Positions 51,921-60,939 of a stretch of 64,000 nucleotides of DNA are shown here, piece by piece. The stretch covers positions 1,938,219-2,002,218 of the forward strand of contig NZ_LT717701.1 of NCBI RefSeq assembly GCF_900157385.1, given 5' to 3'. The translations under genes were made by a program, and so were the position numbers. The stretch's first letter is position 1; every line of letters starts with the position of its first letter. This DNA is from Mycobacterium terramassiliense (GTDB lineage Bacteria > Actinomycetota > Actinomycetes > Mycobacteriales > Mycobacteriaceae). The notes beneath the pieces are model-generated. The model searched no databases, was not told the DNA's origin, and saw only the letters and a program-made list of their open reading frames with translations.

Positions 51921-53771
51921 CTACTCGTTTTCGACCTTGGCGAGGATCTTGTCGATGACCTGCCCGCCCTGATCGCTGATGTGGTAGCCGCACGCGTTGA
52001 CGTCGGCGACCACGTTGTTCGCAACGCCCATGGCGCGCTGGCACTCCCAGCCGTCGGCGCCCTCCTGGGTTTCCAGCATGGTGATCTTCGGTGGTGCGCC
52101 GTTGAGTTGAGCGAACGTCCACCTGAATGTCTTGGTCTTGTTCGTCACGGTGACCGTCTTGCCGGAGCAGGCCTTCCACTTGTCCGCCGAAGCCTGCAGG
52201 AACGCCTTGGCTTTCTCGGCGGAGGGGAAGGCCACCGCGGCCTGGTTGACCCAGTGGTCGTAGTCGTCGCCCGGTTCGGAGGACACCAGCCCGCTGATCC
52301 CGGTGTAGCCGGTCCCCGCGTACACCGGGTCCTGGCTGGTATACAGCGAACTCAGACAGTTCGGGAGCGAGAGCGTCACCGTCGAGGTGTCCGTCGACGT
52401 GATGGGCTTGCCGGGCGTCATCGAGGACGAGCCCATGATGGTGTTGATGCCCGACGGATCCAACAGCAGGGCGTTGAGCCGCCCGGGCGGTACGGGGTCC
52501 GGAGGCGGTGGTGCCGGCGCCGGGCGGGTCAGCAGCCAGATCCCCACGCCGCCGCCGGCGAGGACGACCAGGGCGACGACCGCGGCGACGACGGGCCACG
52601 GGTTGCGTTTGGGCTTGGGGGCCGGCTGATTCCAGGGAGCCGGGCCGGTGAACTGTGACGGCGGGCCGCTCCAATTGCCACCGCCGCCCGGGTAGGCCTG
52701 CGGTCCGGACGGCACGGGGGCGCTGTCGGGTGCCCAGGGGCGCTGGGTCGGGGCGGCCTGTGGCAGCGGGCCGGAACTGGGCGCCGTGGAGTAGGGCGGC
52801 GGTGAACCAAGATCGTGCGTCGCAGCCAGGAGGCCACCCTGCCCGCCACCGCTGTCCGCGGTGTGGGCCTCGGCGGTGGCGGGCAGGGTGGCCTCCTGGC
52901 TGCGACGCACGATCTTGTTGGCGTGGTCCTGATCGGGGTCGCTGAGGGCCTCGTGGGCGGCCAGCGCCAGATCGCCGGCGCTGGCGTAGCGGTCTTCGGG
53001 TTTCTTGGCCATGCCGCGCGCGATCACCGCGTCGAAGGCCTTGGGGACGCCCGGGCGCACGGCGCTGGGCTTGGGGATCGGGTCCATCAGGTGCGCGGTG
53101 ACCAGGGTGCTGGCGCTGTCGGCGCGGTAGGGCGGCGACCCGGTCAAGGCCTCGTGCAGCACGCAGGCCAGCGCGTAGATGTCGGCGCGATAGGTCACCT
53201 CGTCGTTGGAAAACCGTTCGGGGGCCATGTATTTCCAGGTGCCCACCGCGGTGCCGAGCTGGGTCAGTTTTTCATCGGTGGTCGCGCTGGCGATGCCGAA
53301 GTCGACCAGGTAGGCGAAGTCGTCGCGGGTGACCAGGATGTTGGGCGGTTTGACGTCGCGGTGCATCACCCCGGCGGCGTGGGCCGCGTCCAGCGCCGAG
53401 GCGATCTGGGTGATGATGGCCACCGCGCGCGGCGGGGTCAGCGGGCCGAATCGCTTGAGCACCGAGTCCAGGTCGGTGCCCTCGATGAGGCGCATCTCCA
53501 TGTACATCTGGCCGTCGATCTCGCCGTAGTCGTGGATGGGCACCACGTGGGGTTCCTGCAAACGGCCGGCGATGCGGGCCTCGCGCTTCATCCGCTCGCG
53601 AAACACCGGGTCCTTGCTGAACGTGTCCGACATCAGCTTGACGGCTACCGTCCACTCCTTGACGGTGTGCTCGGCCTCGTAGACCTCGCCCATCCCACCG
53701 CGGCCCAGCAGTCGCTTTAGGTGATAGGGCCCGAACATCGAGCCCACCCGTGAGGCCTGCGCGTCGCTCAT
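51921..53771 (-). CDS. pknH: Receptor Ser/Thr protein kinase PknH
   Basis: 616 residues from ATG at 53771. Kinase domain 12-275: G23-R-G-G-M-G loop, K45, HRD at 137-139, DFG at 157-159 and activation-loop Thr170/Thr174. A Pro/Gly-rich linker (~295-390), one membrane helix (392-414) and an extracellular PknH-type sensor (~425-616, four or more Cys, SQDPVYAGTGYTGISGLVSSEPGD) follow. In M. tuberculosis PknH phosphorylates EmbR, raising embCAB expression and arabinan synthesis. Part of the linker (residues ~285-322) is encoded by a 110-bp inverted duplication, so GGGQGGLLAATHDL is foreign to the family. A paralogue lies two genes away. Confidence 0.95.
   Translation of the reverse strand: MSDAQASRVGSMFGPYHLKRLLGRGGMGEVYEAEHTVKEWTVAVKLMSDTFSKDPVFRERMKREARIAGRLQEPHVVPIHDYGEIDGQMYMEMRLIEGTDLDSVLKRFGPLTPPRAVAIITQIASALDAAHAAGVMHRDVKPPNILVTRDDFAYLVDFGIASATTDEKLTQLGTAVGTWKYMAPERFSNDEVTYRADIYALACVLHEALTGSPPYRADSASTLVTAHLMDPIPKPSAVRPGVPKAFDAVIARGMAKKPEDRYASAGDLALAAHEALSDPDQDHANKIVRRSQEATLPATAEAHTADSGGGQGGLLAATHDLGSPPPYSTAPSSGPLPQAAPTQRPWAPDSAPVPSGPQAYPGGGGNWSGPPSQFTGPAPWNQPAPKPKRNPWPVVAAVVALVVLAGGGVGIWLLTRPAPAPPPPDPVPPGRLNALLLDPSGINTIMGSSSMTPGKPITSTDTSTVTLSLPNCLSSLYTSQDPVYAGTGYTGISGLVSSEPGDDYDHWVNQAAVAFPSAEKAKAFLQASADKWKACSGKTVTVTNKTKTFRWTFAQLNGAPPKITMLETQEGADGWECQRAMGVANNVVADVNACGYHISDQGGQVIDKILAKVENE
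52808..52917. repeat. Perfect 45-nt inverted repeat within pknH
   Basis: Left arm 52808-52852 is the exact reverse complement of right arm 52873-52917, with a 20-nt loop (tgtccgcggtgtgggcctcg). The right arm encodes the ancestral linker residues KIVRRSQEATLPATA; the left arm, its inverted copy, adds GGGQGGLLAATHDL in frame. Total span 110 bp. DNA cruciform and mRNA hairpin of this length would be very stable. It lies in the unstructured juxtamembrane part of the kinase. Confidence 0.95.
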
Positions 53772-53919
53772 CCCTGACCCTCCAAACCAACCCCGGACCC
53801 GCCGACCATATCAACATCGTCCGACCCCAACGGCCAACCGCAGGACCCGACTCAGCAATCAAGACGGTAAGCCCGCGGCGGCCCCGCCGCAGGACAATCC
53901 GACATTCGACGCGACCTCG

Positions 53920-54552
53920 CTAAACGGGGCGCCGCCACAGCAGGAGATAACGCCAGAACAGCAGCCGACGGACGCGGACGCCGGGCAGGGTCGCGGCGGC
54001 GACTTCGCGGGCCTGCCGGGTGGTCAGCGGCGGATCGACAACTTTGGGCATCGCCTCGTTGGTCGCGTCCAGTCCGTACCAGTCGCCGCGGCCCGCCGTC
54101 CGCAGCGCGGCGAACACCGCGCCGAGCACCGGATTGGCAGCCGCCGCAATGATTTCGGTGGGCGCCTCCCGGGGCAGGTCGACGCGCGGCAAGACCACCG
54201 CGGCCAGCACGCCGCCCGGGCGCAACGCCGGCGCCAGGTGCCGCAAGGCGTCGGCGAGCCGCACATGGTGCAACGCGGTGACCGACACGATCGCGTCGTA
54301 ATGCGCCGCGGGCAAGGCTGCCTCCGTCACGTCGGCGAGGCTGCAGGTGACGTTGGCCGGCGCGCGCTGCCGGGCCGCCTCGATCATCGCCGCCGACTTG
54401 TCGATCGCGTCGACGTGATCGGCGCGGCCGGCCAGTCGCGCCGCGAATGCCCCCGCGCCACAACCGACGTCGAGGACCCGTGCGCATCGAGGCGGCAGTT
54501 GCCGCAACAACACTCGTTGGTAGTACGCGTTGTGGTCCCAGTGCAGCGTCAT
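53920..54552 (-). CDS. Class I SAM-dependent methyltransferase
   Basis: 210 residues from ATG at 54552 (MTLHWDHNAYYQRVLLRQLP). SAM motif I is RVLDVGCGAGAFAARL, motif II/acidic loop VDAIDKSAAMIEAARQ, then YDAIVSVTALHHVRLADALRHLAPALRPGGVLAAV. This is a Methyltransf_11/UbiE-type small-molecule methyltransferase; substrate unknown. It sits between the two PknH-like kinase genes, six bases after the second kinase's stop, and so is probably co-expressed with that kinase. The adjoining 148 bases to pknH hold no gene. Confidence 0.9.
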   Translation of the reverse strand: MTLHWDHNAYYQRVLLRQLPPRCARVLDVGCGAGAFAARLAGRADHVDAIDKSAAMIEAARQRAPANVTCSLADVTEAALPAAHYDAIVSVTALHHVRLADALRHLAPALRPGGVLAAVVLPRVDLPREAPTEIIAAAANPVLGAVFAALRTAGRGDWYGLDATNEAMPKVVDPPLTTRQAREVAAATLPGVRVRRLLFWRYLLLWRRPV

Positions 54553-54558
54553 GAGGGG

Positions 54559-56304
54559 TTAGGAGTGCGACGCCCACCACTTATACAGCTGATCCAAGTT
54601 CGGCCCCTGCGCATTTCCCCCGACGACCGCGAACACCATGGTCTGCTGGTTTGTCCACATCACCTTCGGCTCATCTCCCGTATAGGTTCCGCAGGCGATT
54701 TGACCGAGGATGGTGTTCGGGTCTTTGTTGTGCCACCAGGTGCCGGGTGAGGCCTTGTCTCCCGGGCACTTAACGAGCGTGTCGGTTCCGGTGTAGCGGT
54801 TGAACGCCTGCTGCACGCCTTGCAGATCGGCGAACAGCGCGTAGGCCGAGATCGTGGGGCCATTGGGGTCGGTGTTGGGCCCGCACGAGACGGATACGAT
54901 CGCGCCCGGCATCGATTGGGGGTCTGGCGCGCACGTGCCGGCCGGATATCCGGCGGGCAGCAGGCTCAGCAGCCGGTTGGTGGCGCTCGGCGGCGGCGTG
55001 GATGGCGACGCTGAGGTCGTCCGAGGTGTGGTCCTCGCGGTGCTGCGGGTCGACGCCGTCGTGGTGGTGCTGGCCGCGGTGGGGGTCTCGCTGTCGTCGT
55101 TTCCGACGGCCATCGAGATGCCGATCACCGCGGCGACGAGGACCACGACGGCGGCGGCCGCGGCGACGATGACCCACGGCTTGCGCCGGCGCGGGGGCGC
55201 CGGCGGGCGCCCGGGGCCCCAGGGCGCGGGGCCGGCGAACTGCGGCGGCGGGCCGCCCGCAGGCGGCGGGCCACCGAAGGGGGCTTGGTACCCCGGAAGA
55301 TTCGGTCGGGGCGGGCCCGCGGGGTGCATGGGCTGCGGTATCCCCCCGGATCCCCCCGGATCGGCCGGCCCACGGGCGGGCCGCTGCGCGGGTCCGACGG
55401 CGCCTTTCGGCACCGGCGATGTGGATTGCTCACTGTGGCGCAGGATGTTGACGGCCTGGGTCTGCTCCGGATCGGTGAGGGCGTCGTGGGCGGCATGCGC
55501 CAGGTCGCCGGCGCTGGCGTAGCGGTCTTCGGGTTTTTTGGCCATGCCGCGGGCGATCACGGCGTCCAAGGCCCGGGGGATGCCCGACCGCTTGGCGCTG
55601 GGCTGGGGGATGGGCTCCAGCATGTGGGCACTGACCAGCACCCCGGCGCTGTCGGACGGGTACGGCGGGGACCCGGTCAAGCATTCGTAGAGCACGCACG
55701 CCAGGGAGTAGATGTCGGCGCGGTAGGTGACCTCGTCGTTCGAAAAGCGCTCGGGGGCCATGTATTTCCAGGTGCCCACCGCGGTGCCGAGCTGGGTGAG
55801 CTTCTCGTCGGTGTTCGCGCTGGCGATGCCGAAGTCGACCAGGTAGGCGAAGTCGTCGCGGGTGACCAGGATGTTGGGCGGTTTGACGTCGCGGTGCGTC
55901 ACCCCGGCGGCGTGCGCGGCGTCCAGCGCCGAGGCGATCTGGGTGATGATGGCCACCGCCCGTGGCGGGCTCAGCGGGCCGAACCGTTTGAGCAACGAAT
56001 CGAGGTCGGTGCCCTCGATCAGGCGCATCTCCAGATACATCTGGCCGTCGATCTCGCCGTAGTCGTGGATGGGCACCACGTGGGGTTCCTGCAAGCGGCC
56101 GGTGATGCGGGCCTCGCGCCTCATCCGCTCGCGAAACACCGGATCCTTACTGACGGATTCCGACATCAGCTTGAGCGCCACCGTCCAGCCCTTCACGGTG
56201 TGTTCGGCCTCGTAGACCTCACCCATCCCGCCGTGGCCAAGTGCCCGTTTTAGCTCGTAGGGTCCGAACCTCGACCCCGAACGCGAGCCCGGCGCCCCGC
56301 TCAT
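54559..56304 (-). CDS. Second PknH-like receptor Ser/Thr kinase with a different sensor domain
   Basis: 581 residues from ATG at 56304 with GGGAGG four bases upstream. The kinase domain aligns residue for residue with PknH (glycine loop 22-27, K45, HRD 137-139, DFG 157-159, Thr170/174), including long stretches of identical DNA. Linker 290-375 is Pro/Gly-rich. The membrane helix is 376-400. A Thr/Ser-rich stalk follows, and the extracellular end (NRLLSLLPAGYPAGTCAPDP ... MVFAVVGGNAQGPNLDQLYKWWASHS) differs from PknH; it resembles sensor domains of other mycobacterial lipoproteins/kinases with Cys pairs. It is a tandem duplicate that has changed its ligand-facing part. Likely target: EmbR, by domain similarity. 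Confidence 0.9.
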   Translation of the reverse strand: MSGAPGSRSGSRFGPYELKRALGHGGMGEVYEAEHTVKGWTVALKLMSESVSKDPVFRERMRREARITGRLQEPHVVPIHDYGEIDGQMYLEMRLIEGTDLDSLLKRFGPLSPPRAVAIITQIASALDAAHAAGVTHRDVKPPNILVTRDDFAYLVDFGIASANTDEKLTQLGTAVGTWKYMAPERFSNDEVTYRADIYSLACVLYECLTGSPPYPSDSAGVLVSAHMLEPIPQPSAKRSGIPRALDAVIARGMAKKPEDRYASAGDLAHAAHDALTDPEQTQAVNILRHSEQSTSPVPKGAVGPAQRPARGPADPGGSGGIPQPMHPAGPPRPNLPGYQAPFGGPPPAGGPPPQFAGPAPWGPGRPPAPPRRRKPWVIVAAAAAVVVLVAAVIGISMAVGNDDSETPTAASTTTTASTRSTARTTPRTTSASPSTPPPSATNRLLSLLPAGYPAGTCAPDPQSMPGAIVSVSCGPNTDPNGPTISAYALFADLQGVQQAFNRYTGTDTLVKCPGDKASPGTWWHNKDPNTILGQIACGTYTGDEPKVMWTNQQTMVFAVVGGNAQGPNLDQLYKWWASHS

Positions 56305-56484
56305 CGATCCTCCCAACCAACCCAGACCCGCCGACCATATCAACACCGGCGCGGGCCCCCGGGTCGACGCTTAGGCGGTGACGACCATCAGCTCGTTGCT
56401 GGCGTCCCATGCCTTGGGGAACAGCTTCTCAACAAGTTCTTGGCGACCGGCGAGCCGCGCCGATGAGCGTGGCGCGCTTGAGGT

Positions 56485-57663
56485 TTATTCGCTGCCGGCC
56501 TTATTCCCCGCGGCGATCTCGAACGTGAACTCGTGCTCACCGATGCGGACGCGATCGCCGTCGTGCAGCGGAGTCGCCCTGCGGATCCGCTCGTGTTGCA
56601 CGTGCACGCCGTTCGACGAGCGCAGGTCGTTGATGACGAAGCTGCTTCCGGTGTCGACGATCATGGCGTGGTAGCGGCTGACTTTGGGGGTGGCCAGCAC
56701 GATGTCGTTGTCGCTGAGACGCCCGATGCGGGTCGTCGCCTCGTCCAGCGGGTAGCGTTCGCCGGAGTCCTCGCGCAGGTAGGCGACGGCATCGCGTTCG
56801 GACACCATCGTGTATTGGTCCATGACCGTGAGCGTCACGGCGGCGGTGGTCACGGCGGACTTCTTGACGTCCAACGGTTCCTGGCGCAGGATCCGGTCGT
56901 TGAGGTCGCGCAGGTTGTGGCCCGGGTCGATGCCGAGGTCCTCGGCGAGCGTCTCCTTCACGCGGCGGTAGGCCGCCAACGCGTCGGATTGGCGGTCGGT
57001 GAGGTAGTAGGCCGTGATCAGCTGCGCCCACAGCGGCTCGCGATAGGGATGCTCCGCGGTCAGGGCTTCGAGCTCGGTGATCACGGCAGACGCGCGTCCG
57101 CAAGCGATTTCGGCCTCGGCCTTTGCCGTGTGGACGAGGATCTTCTCCTCGACCAGGGAGGTGGCGAAGGTGTCGACGAACTGAAAGTCGCGCAGGTCCT
57201 CGAGCACCTGCCCGCGCCATTCCGCGAGCGCCGCCGAAAGGTGCTTGCTGGCTTGTTCGAACCGCCCGCCGGCGGCCGCCTGCACGCCCGCGGTCTTCTC
57301 GGCGATGAATCGCCCGATGTCGCAAGCGTCGTCGGCGATGCTGAGGCGGTAGCCCGGGGGCGCGGCGGCCAGCACCACCCGCGAGTCCACCCCGACGCCG
57401 CCGAGGATCTTCCGCAGGTTGGACACGTAGGAGTGGATGCTGGCCCTGGCCCCCGACGGCGGCGACTCGTCCCAAAGAGCCGTGGTGAGCCGGTCGACGC
57501 CCACCGGACTGTTGCGGTTCATCAGCAGCAAGGCCAAAACGGCCCGCTGCTTGGGGGTGCCCGGCGGCACCAGCGTGCCGTCCACGCTCATCTCCAGCGG
57601 TCCCAGCAGGCCGAACTCGAGGCGTTTGTCCACCATCGCGCGTAACACCCTCTCGCGTGTCAT
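56485..57663 (-). CDS. embR: Transcriptional regulator EmbR
   Basis: 392 residues from ATG at 57663, with AAGG seven bases upstream; ATG at 57636 (MVDKRLEFG) is the alternative. An OmpR/SARP-type winged helix (residues ~15-105, ASIHSYVSNLRKILG) is followed by a bacterial transcriptional activation domain (TPR-like, ~110-260) and a C-terminal FHA domain (TRIGRLSDNDIVLATPKVSRYHAMIV ... DLRSSNGVHVQHERI) that binds phospho-Thr. PknH phosphorylates EmbR in M. tuberculosis; the active form raises embCAB, the ethambutol targets. Frames extending the ORF to 58623 cross another gene and are shadows. Confidence 0.95.
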   Translation of the reverse strand: MTRERVLRAMVDKRLEFGLLGPLEMSVDGTLVPPGTPKQRAVLALLLMNRNSPVGVDRLTTALWDESPPSGARASIHSYVSNLRKILGGVGVDSRVVLAAAPPGYRLSIADDACDIGRFIAEKTAGVQAAAGGRFEQASKHLSAALAEWRGQVLEDLRDFQFVDTFATSLVEEKILVHTAKAEAEIACGRASAVITELEALTAEHPYREPLWAQLITAYYLTDRQSDALAAYRRVKETLAEDLGIDPGHNLRDLNDRILRQEPLDVKKSAVTTAAVTLTVMDQYTMVSERDAVAYLREDSGERYPLDEATTRIGRLSDNDIVLATPKVSRYHAMIVDTGSSFVINDLRSSNGVHVQHERIRRATPLHDGDRVRIGEHEFTFEIAAGNKAGSE

Positions 57664-57806
57664 TGAGGTGCCTTGTAGTGATTGTGATACCAACTTGGCC
57701 AATTCGGTAACAACCCGGGGAACGCTCGCGTTGCGCAAATGCGGTCCCCGGCAACGCGATCTCGAATGGCCTGCGCGAATCAGATTGTGGTGCAGCGGAA
57801 CACGTG

Positions 57807-58505
57807 TCAGAGGGTGACGACCATCAGCTCGTCGCTGGTCTCCCAGGACCGGAGGAAGAGCTGCAGGGGAACCTGCTCGTCGCGCCCGTCGGAGGTGCCG
57901 CTGTCGTTGAGGTGAACGATGCCGTTTGTGGCGTCGACGCCGGTCACCACCACCGCGTGGTCGGACAGCGGGTTGCCGTTCTTGTCCTTCTCCTCGACGG
58001 GCTGGTGCCAGATGAGTTCGCCGTTGAGGCTGACGATCACCTTGTGGCCGCTGCCCAGCGCCTGCTTGAGCCCCGCGATGCCCGGGCGGATGCCGCTTCT
58101 GGCGGTGTCGTCCCGGTCCATGACGACGGCGGTGACGTGGTATTGGGCGAGCAGCGCCGGCACGTCCGCCAGGCTGGCTCCGTCGCCGGAGTTGGGGTTG
58201 TCCGGATCGGCCGGCTTGGTGTAGATCGGGCCCGCGTGCACGACGCTGGGGGTCGAATGGGCCTTGGCGATGATGGCCTGCTCCGAGGGCGCCTCGCCGG
58301 TGAGCTGGCCGATGACGTCGGCGCTCGACATGAGGACGCAGTCGTCGTAGCGCTGCTCGTGCCAGTACTCGGCGGCGGCAACCGGGTCGCCATACATCAG
58401 TTCCGATGCGGCGTTGGCCGGGGCGGCCACGCCGAACGCGATCGCCCCGGCGAACACCGCGAAGGTGACGGTCCTGGCGACGGCGGCGATCGTGGTGGCC
58501 TTCAT
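57807..58505 (-). CDS. Exported C39-like peptidase-fold protein, Rv1268c homologue
   Basis: 232 residues from ATG at 58505 with AAAGGA eight bases upstream; same length as the M. tuberculosis protein. A Sec signal peptide ends in ANAASE. The mature part has a papain-like arrangement: Cys in RYDDCVLMSSADVIGQLTG, His in DHAVVVTGVDA and the following HLNDSG acid/amide. This suits the C39-like (PF13529) group, many of which are peptidases or inactive relatives. The cleavage target is unknown. It lies downstream of the DUF732 gene, as in M. tuberculosis. Confidence 0.85.
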   Translation of the reverse strand: MKATTIAAVARTVTFAVFAGAIAFGVAAPANAASELMYGDPVAAAEYWHEQRYDDCVLMSSADVIGQLTGEAPSEQAIIAKAHSTPSVVHAGPIYTKPADPDNPNSGDGASLADVPALLAQYHVTAVVMDRDDTARSGIRPGIAGLKQALGSGHKVIVSLNGELIWHQPVEEKDKNGNPLSDHAVVVTGVDATNGIVHLNDSGTSDGRDEQVPLQLFLRSWETSDELMVVTL

Positions 58506-58679
58506 GGCGTGTCCTTTCGTCTCCGATTTCGCTTTCACCCTGTGCGGGGCGGTTGAGAAAAGGCTCCGACGCCGGCCTTGTCGGTATCTCCACGAATTCT
58601 TGGAACGCCCCGGGCCACGCCACTCCAGTGGCGGACGGGGGATTCCGTCAGCGGAATCCCCCGTCGCGGTGGGTGATTG

Positions 58680-58967
58680 CTAGGTCGCCTGACCGGCGAA
58701 TTGCGGGCAGTAGAACTTCGTTGCGGCGGCCACGAAGTAACCCGCCTGCCGGGGAGACATCCTCGCCTGGGTCGTCAGCATGAGCGCGACGGCCGCCTTG
58801 CTCTTGCCGGCGGCCAGCTCGGTGCACACCTGGTGGCCCGCCTGGATGGCGTCTTGGTTCGTGCTGAAAGTGGTTGCCCCGGCGGCGCCGGCGGTCGCGA
58901 CCGCGAGCCCGACGGCGGCGGTGCCCAGGGCGGTGGCAACGGCTGCGGTGATGCGGGTAGTGAACAT
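58680..58967 (-). CDS. Small exported DUF732 protein, Rv1269c/Rv1271c homologue
   Basis: 95 residues from ATG at 58967. Signal peptide MFTTRITAAVATALGTAAVGL to ~AGAAGA, then a short helical domain with two Cys (HQVCTELAAGKSKAAVALMLTTQ ... YFVAAATKFYCPQF), the DUF732 pattern of secreted mycobacterial proteins. M. tuberculosis has two such genes here flanking lprA; only one remains and lprA is missing. Function unknown. Confidence 0.88.
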   Translation of the reverse strand: MFTTRITAAVATALGTAAVGLAVATAGAAGATTFSTNQDAIQAGHQVCTELAAGKSKAAVALMLTTQARMSPRQAGYFVAAATKFYCPQFAGQAT

Positions 58968-59061
58968 CGTTGTGGTCCTTTCGGGTTCGGCCTTGACTGC
59001 GCCCAGCCTCGGGCCGGCCCCTTGGGGGATCCTCGACGAATTCTTGGTGGCTCGCGGGTGG

Positions 59062-60939
59062 CTAAGCCCGCGTCATCGCGTAGTAGGCGCCGCGGCGGGC
59101 CAGCAACTGGGCGTGGCTACCCTGTTCCACGATGCGGCCGTCGTGGACGACCAGGATGCGATCGGCATCCTGGATCGTCGAAAGGCGATGCGCGATAATA
59201 AAACTCGTTCGGTCCCGGCGAAGCTCGCGCATGGCGCGCTGCACGAGGGCCTCGGTGCGGGTGTCGACCGAGCTGGTCGCCTCGTCCAGGATCAACAGCT
59301 GCGGGCGGGCCAGGAAGGCGCGGGCGATGGTGATGAGTTGCTTTTCGCCGGCGCTGATGTTGGCGCCGTCCCCGCTGATGCGGGTCTGGTAGCCCGCCGG
59401 CAGCGTGTGCACGAACCGGTCGACGTAGGCCGCCCTGGCGGCCTCGACCACCTCGTCGTTGGTGGCCGCCGGACGCCCGTAGGCGATGTTCTCGGCGATC
59501 GTCCCGTCGAACAGCCAGGTGTCCTGCAGCACCATGCCGATCCGCGAGCGCAGCGACTGCCTGCTCACGGTGGTGATGTCGACCCCGTCGAGCAGGATTC
59601 GGCCGGAATCGACGTCGTAGAACCGCATCAGCAGGTTCACCATGGTGGTTTTGCCCGCCCCCGTCGGTCCGACGATCGCCACGGTGCTGCCGGGTTCGGC
59701 CACCAGCGACAGGTCGTTGATCACCGGCGTGCCCGGCCGGTAGGCGAAGTTCACCCGCTGGAACTCGACGCGGCCGCCGTTGGAGCGCGGTAGGGCGCGC
59801 TCGGGGGCGGCCGGCTCCTCGGGCTCGTCGAGCAGGTCGAACACCCGCTCGGCGCTGGCCACCCCGGATTGCAGGGTGTTGTACATGCCGGCCACCTGGC
59901 CGACCGGGGCGTTGAACTGCCGCACGTATTGGATGAAGGCCTGGATGCTGCCCAGCGTGATCTGCCCGGTCGCCACCTGCAGGCCCCCGACGACGGCGAC
60001 GGCGACGTAGCCGATGTTGCCGACGAACGTGGTCGCCGGCGCCACCAGCCCGGAGAAGAACTGGGCGCCGAAACTGGCCCGGTACACGTCGTCGTTGCAC
60101 CGGCGGAACTGCTCGCGCGCCGCGGCCTGGTGGCCGAACGTCTTGACCACGGTGAACCCGCTGTAGGTCTCCTCGATGTGGGCGTTGAGGCGTCCGGTGC
60201 TTCTCCACTGCGCCACGAACAGGCGCTGCGAGCGCCGCGCGATCGCGCGGGTCGTCAGCAGCGAAACCGGCATCGCCAGCAGGGTGATCAGGGCCAGCGG
60301 CGGCGAGATGGACACCATCATCGCCAGCACGGCCACCACCGTCAGCACCGCCGTTACCAGCTGGCTGATCGTCATCGACAGCGACGACTGAACGTTGTCG
60401 ATGTCGTTGGTCACCCGGCTTAGCAGCTCGCCCCGCTGGCGCCCGTCGAAGTAGGACAACGGCAGCCGGTGAATCTTGTCCTCGACGTCGCGACGCAGCG
60501 CGACCATGGTGCGTTGCACGGTGCGGTTCAGCAGCCGGGCTTGCGCCCAGATCAGCAGCGCGGCAACGACATACAGGACCAGCGCCAGCGTCAGTGTCCT
60601 GCCCACGGCCGGAAAATCCACACCCCGGCCGGGCACCACGTTCATCCCGGACAGCAGGTCGGCGAAGGCGTTGTCGCCGCGGGCCCGAGCCGCGGCGACG
60701 GCCTGTGCCTTGGTGATTTCGGCGGGCAGCCGCCGCCCGATGACGCCGTTGAACAGCAGGTCGGTGGCGTGGCCCAGGATCCGAGGAACGACGACCCCGA
60801 TCACCGTGCCCGTGATGCCCAGCGTGATCACCGCGATGCTCAGGTGTCGTTGCGGCGCAAGCCGTTTCACCAGCCGGGCCGCCGAGCCCCAGAAGTCGCG
60901 GGACCGCCCCGCCGTCGGTGCCACCGGCGCCACGGTCAT
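59062..60939 (-). CDS. ABC exporter subunit with canonical ATPase site, Rv1272c homologue
   Basis: 625 residues from ATG at 60939, overlapping the upstream partner's stop by ATGA. Six membrane helices, then an ATPase: VGPTGAGKTTMVNLL (Walker A), signature ISAGEKQLITIARA, Walker B with catalytic Glu LLILDEATSSVDT, H-loop IIAHRLS. It pairs with the next gene's product as a type-IV heterodimeric exporter. The M. tuberculosis subunit has been reported to aid long-chain fatty-acid uptake in E. coli, so direction of transport is not settled. Confidence 0.94.
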   Translation of the reverse strand: MTVAPVAPTAGRSRDFWGSAARLVKRLAPQRHLSIAVITLGITGTVIGVVVPRILGHATDLLFNGVIGRRLPAEITKAQAVAAARARGDNAFADLLSGMNVVPGRGVDFPAVGRTLTLALVLYVVAALLIWAQARLLNRTVQRTMVALRRDVEDKIHRLPLSYFDGRQRGELLSRVTNDIDNVQSSLSMTISQLVTAVLTVVAVLAMMVSISPPLALITLLAMPVSLLTTRAIARRSQRLFVAQWRSTGRLNAHIEETYSGFTVVKTFGHQAAAREQFRRCNDDVYRASFGAQFFSGLVAPATTFVGNIGYVAVAVVGGLQVATGQITLGSIQAFIQYVRQFNAPVGQVAGMYNTLQSGVASAERVFDLLDEPEEPAAPERALPRSNGGRVEFQRVNFAYRPGTPVINDLSLVAEPGSTVAIVGPTGAGKTTMVNLLMRFYDVDSGRILLDGVDITTVSRQSLRSRIGMVLQDTWLFDGTIAENIAYGRPAATNDEVVEAARAAYVDRFVHTLPAGYQTRISGDGANISAGEKQLITIARAFLARPQLLILDEATSSVDTRTEALVQRAMRELRRDRTSFIIAHRLSTIQDADRILVVHDGRIVEQGSHAQLLARRGAYYAMTRA

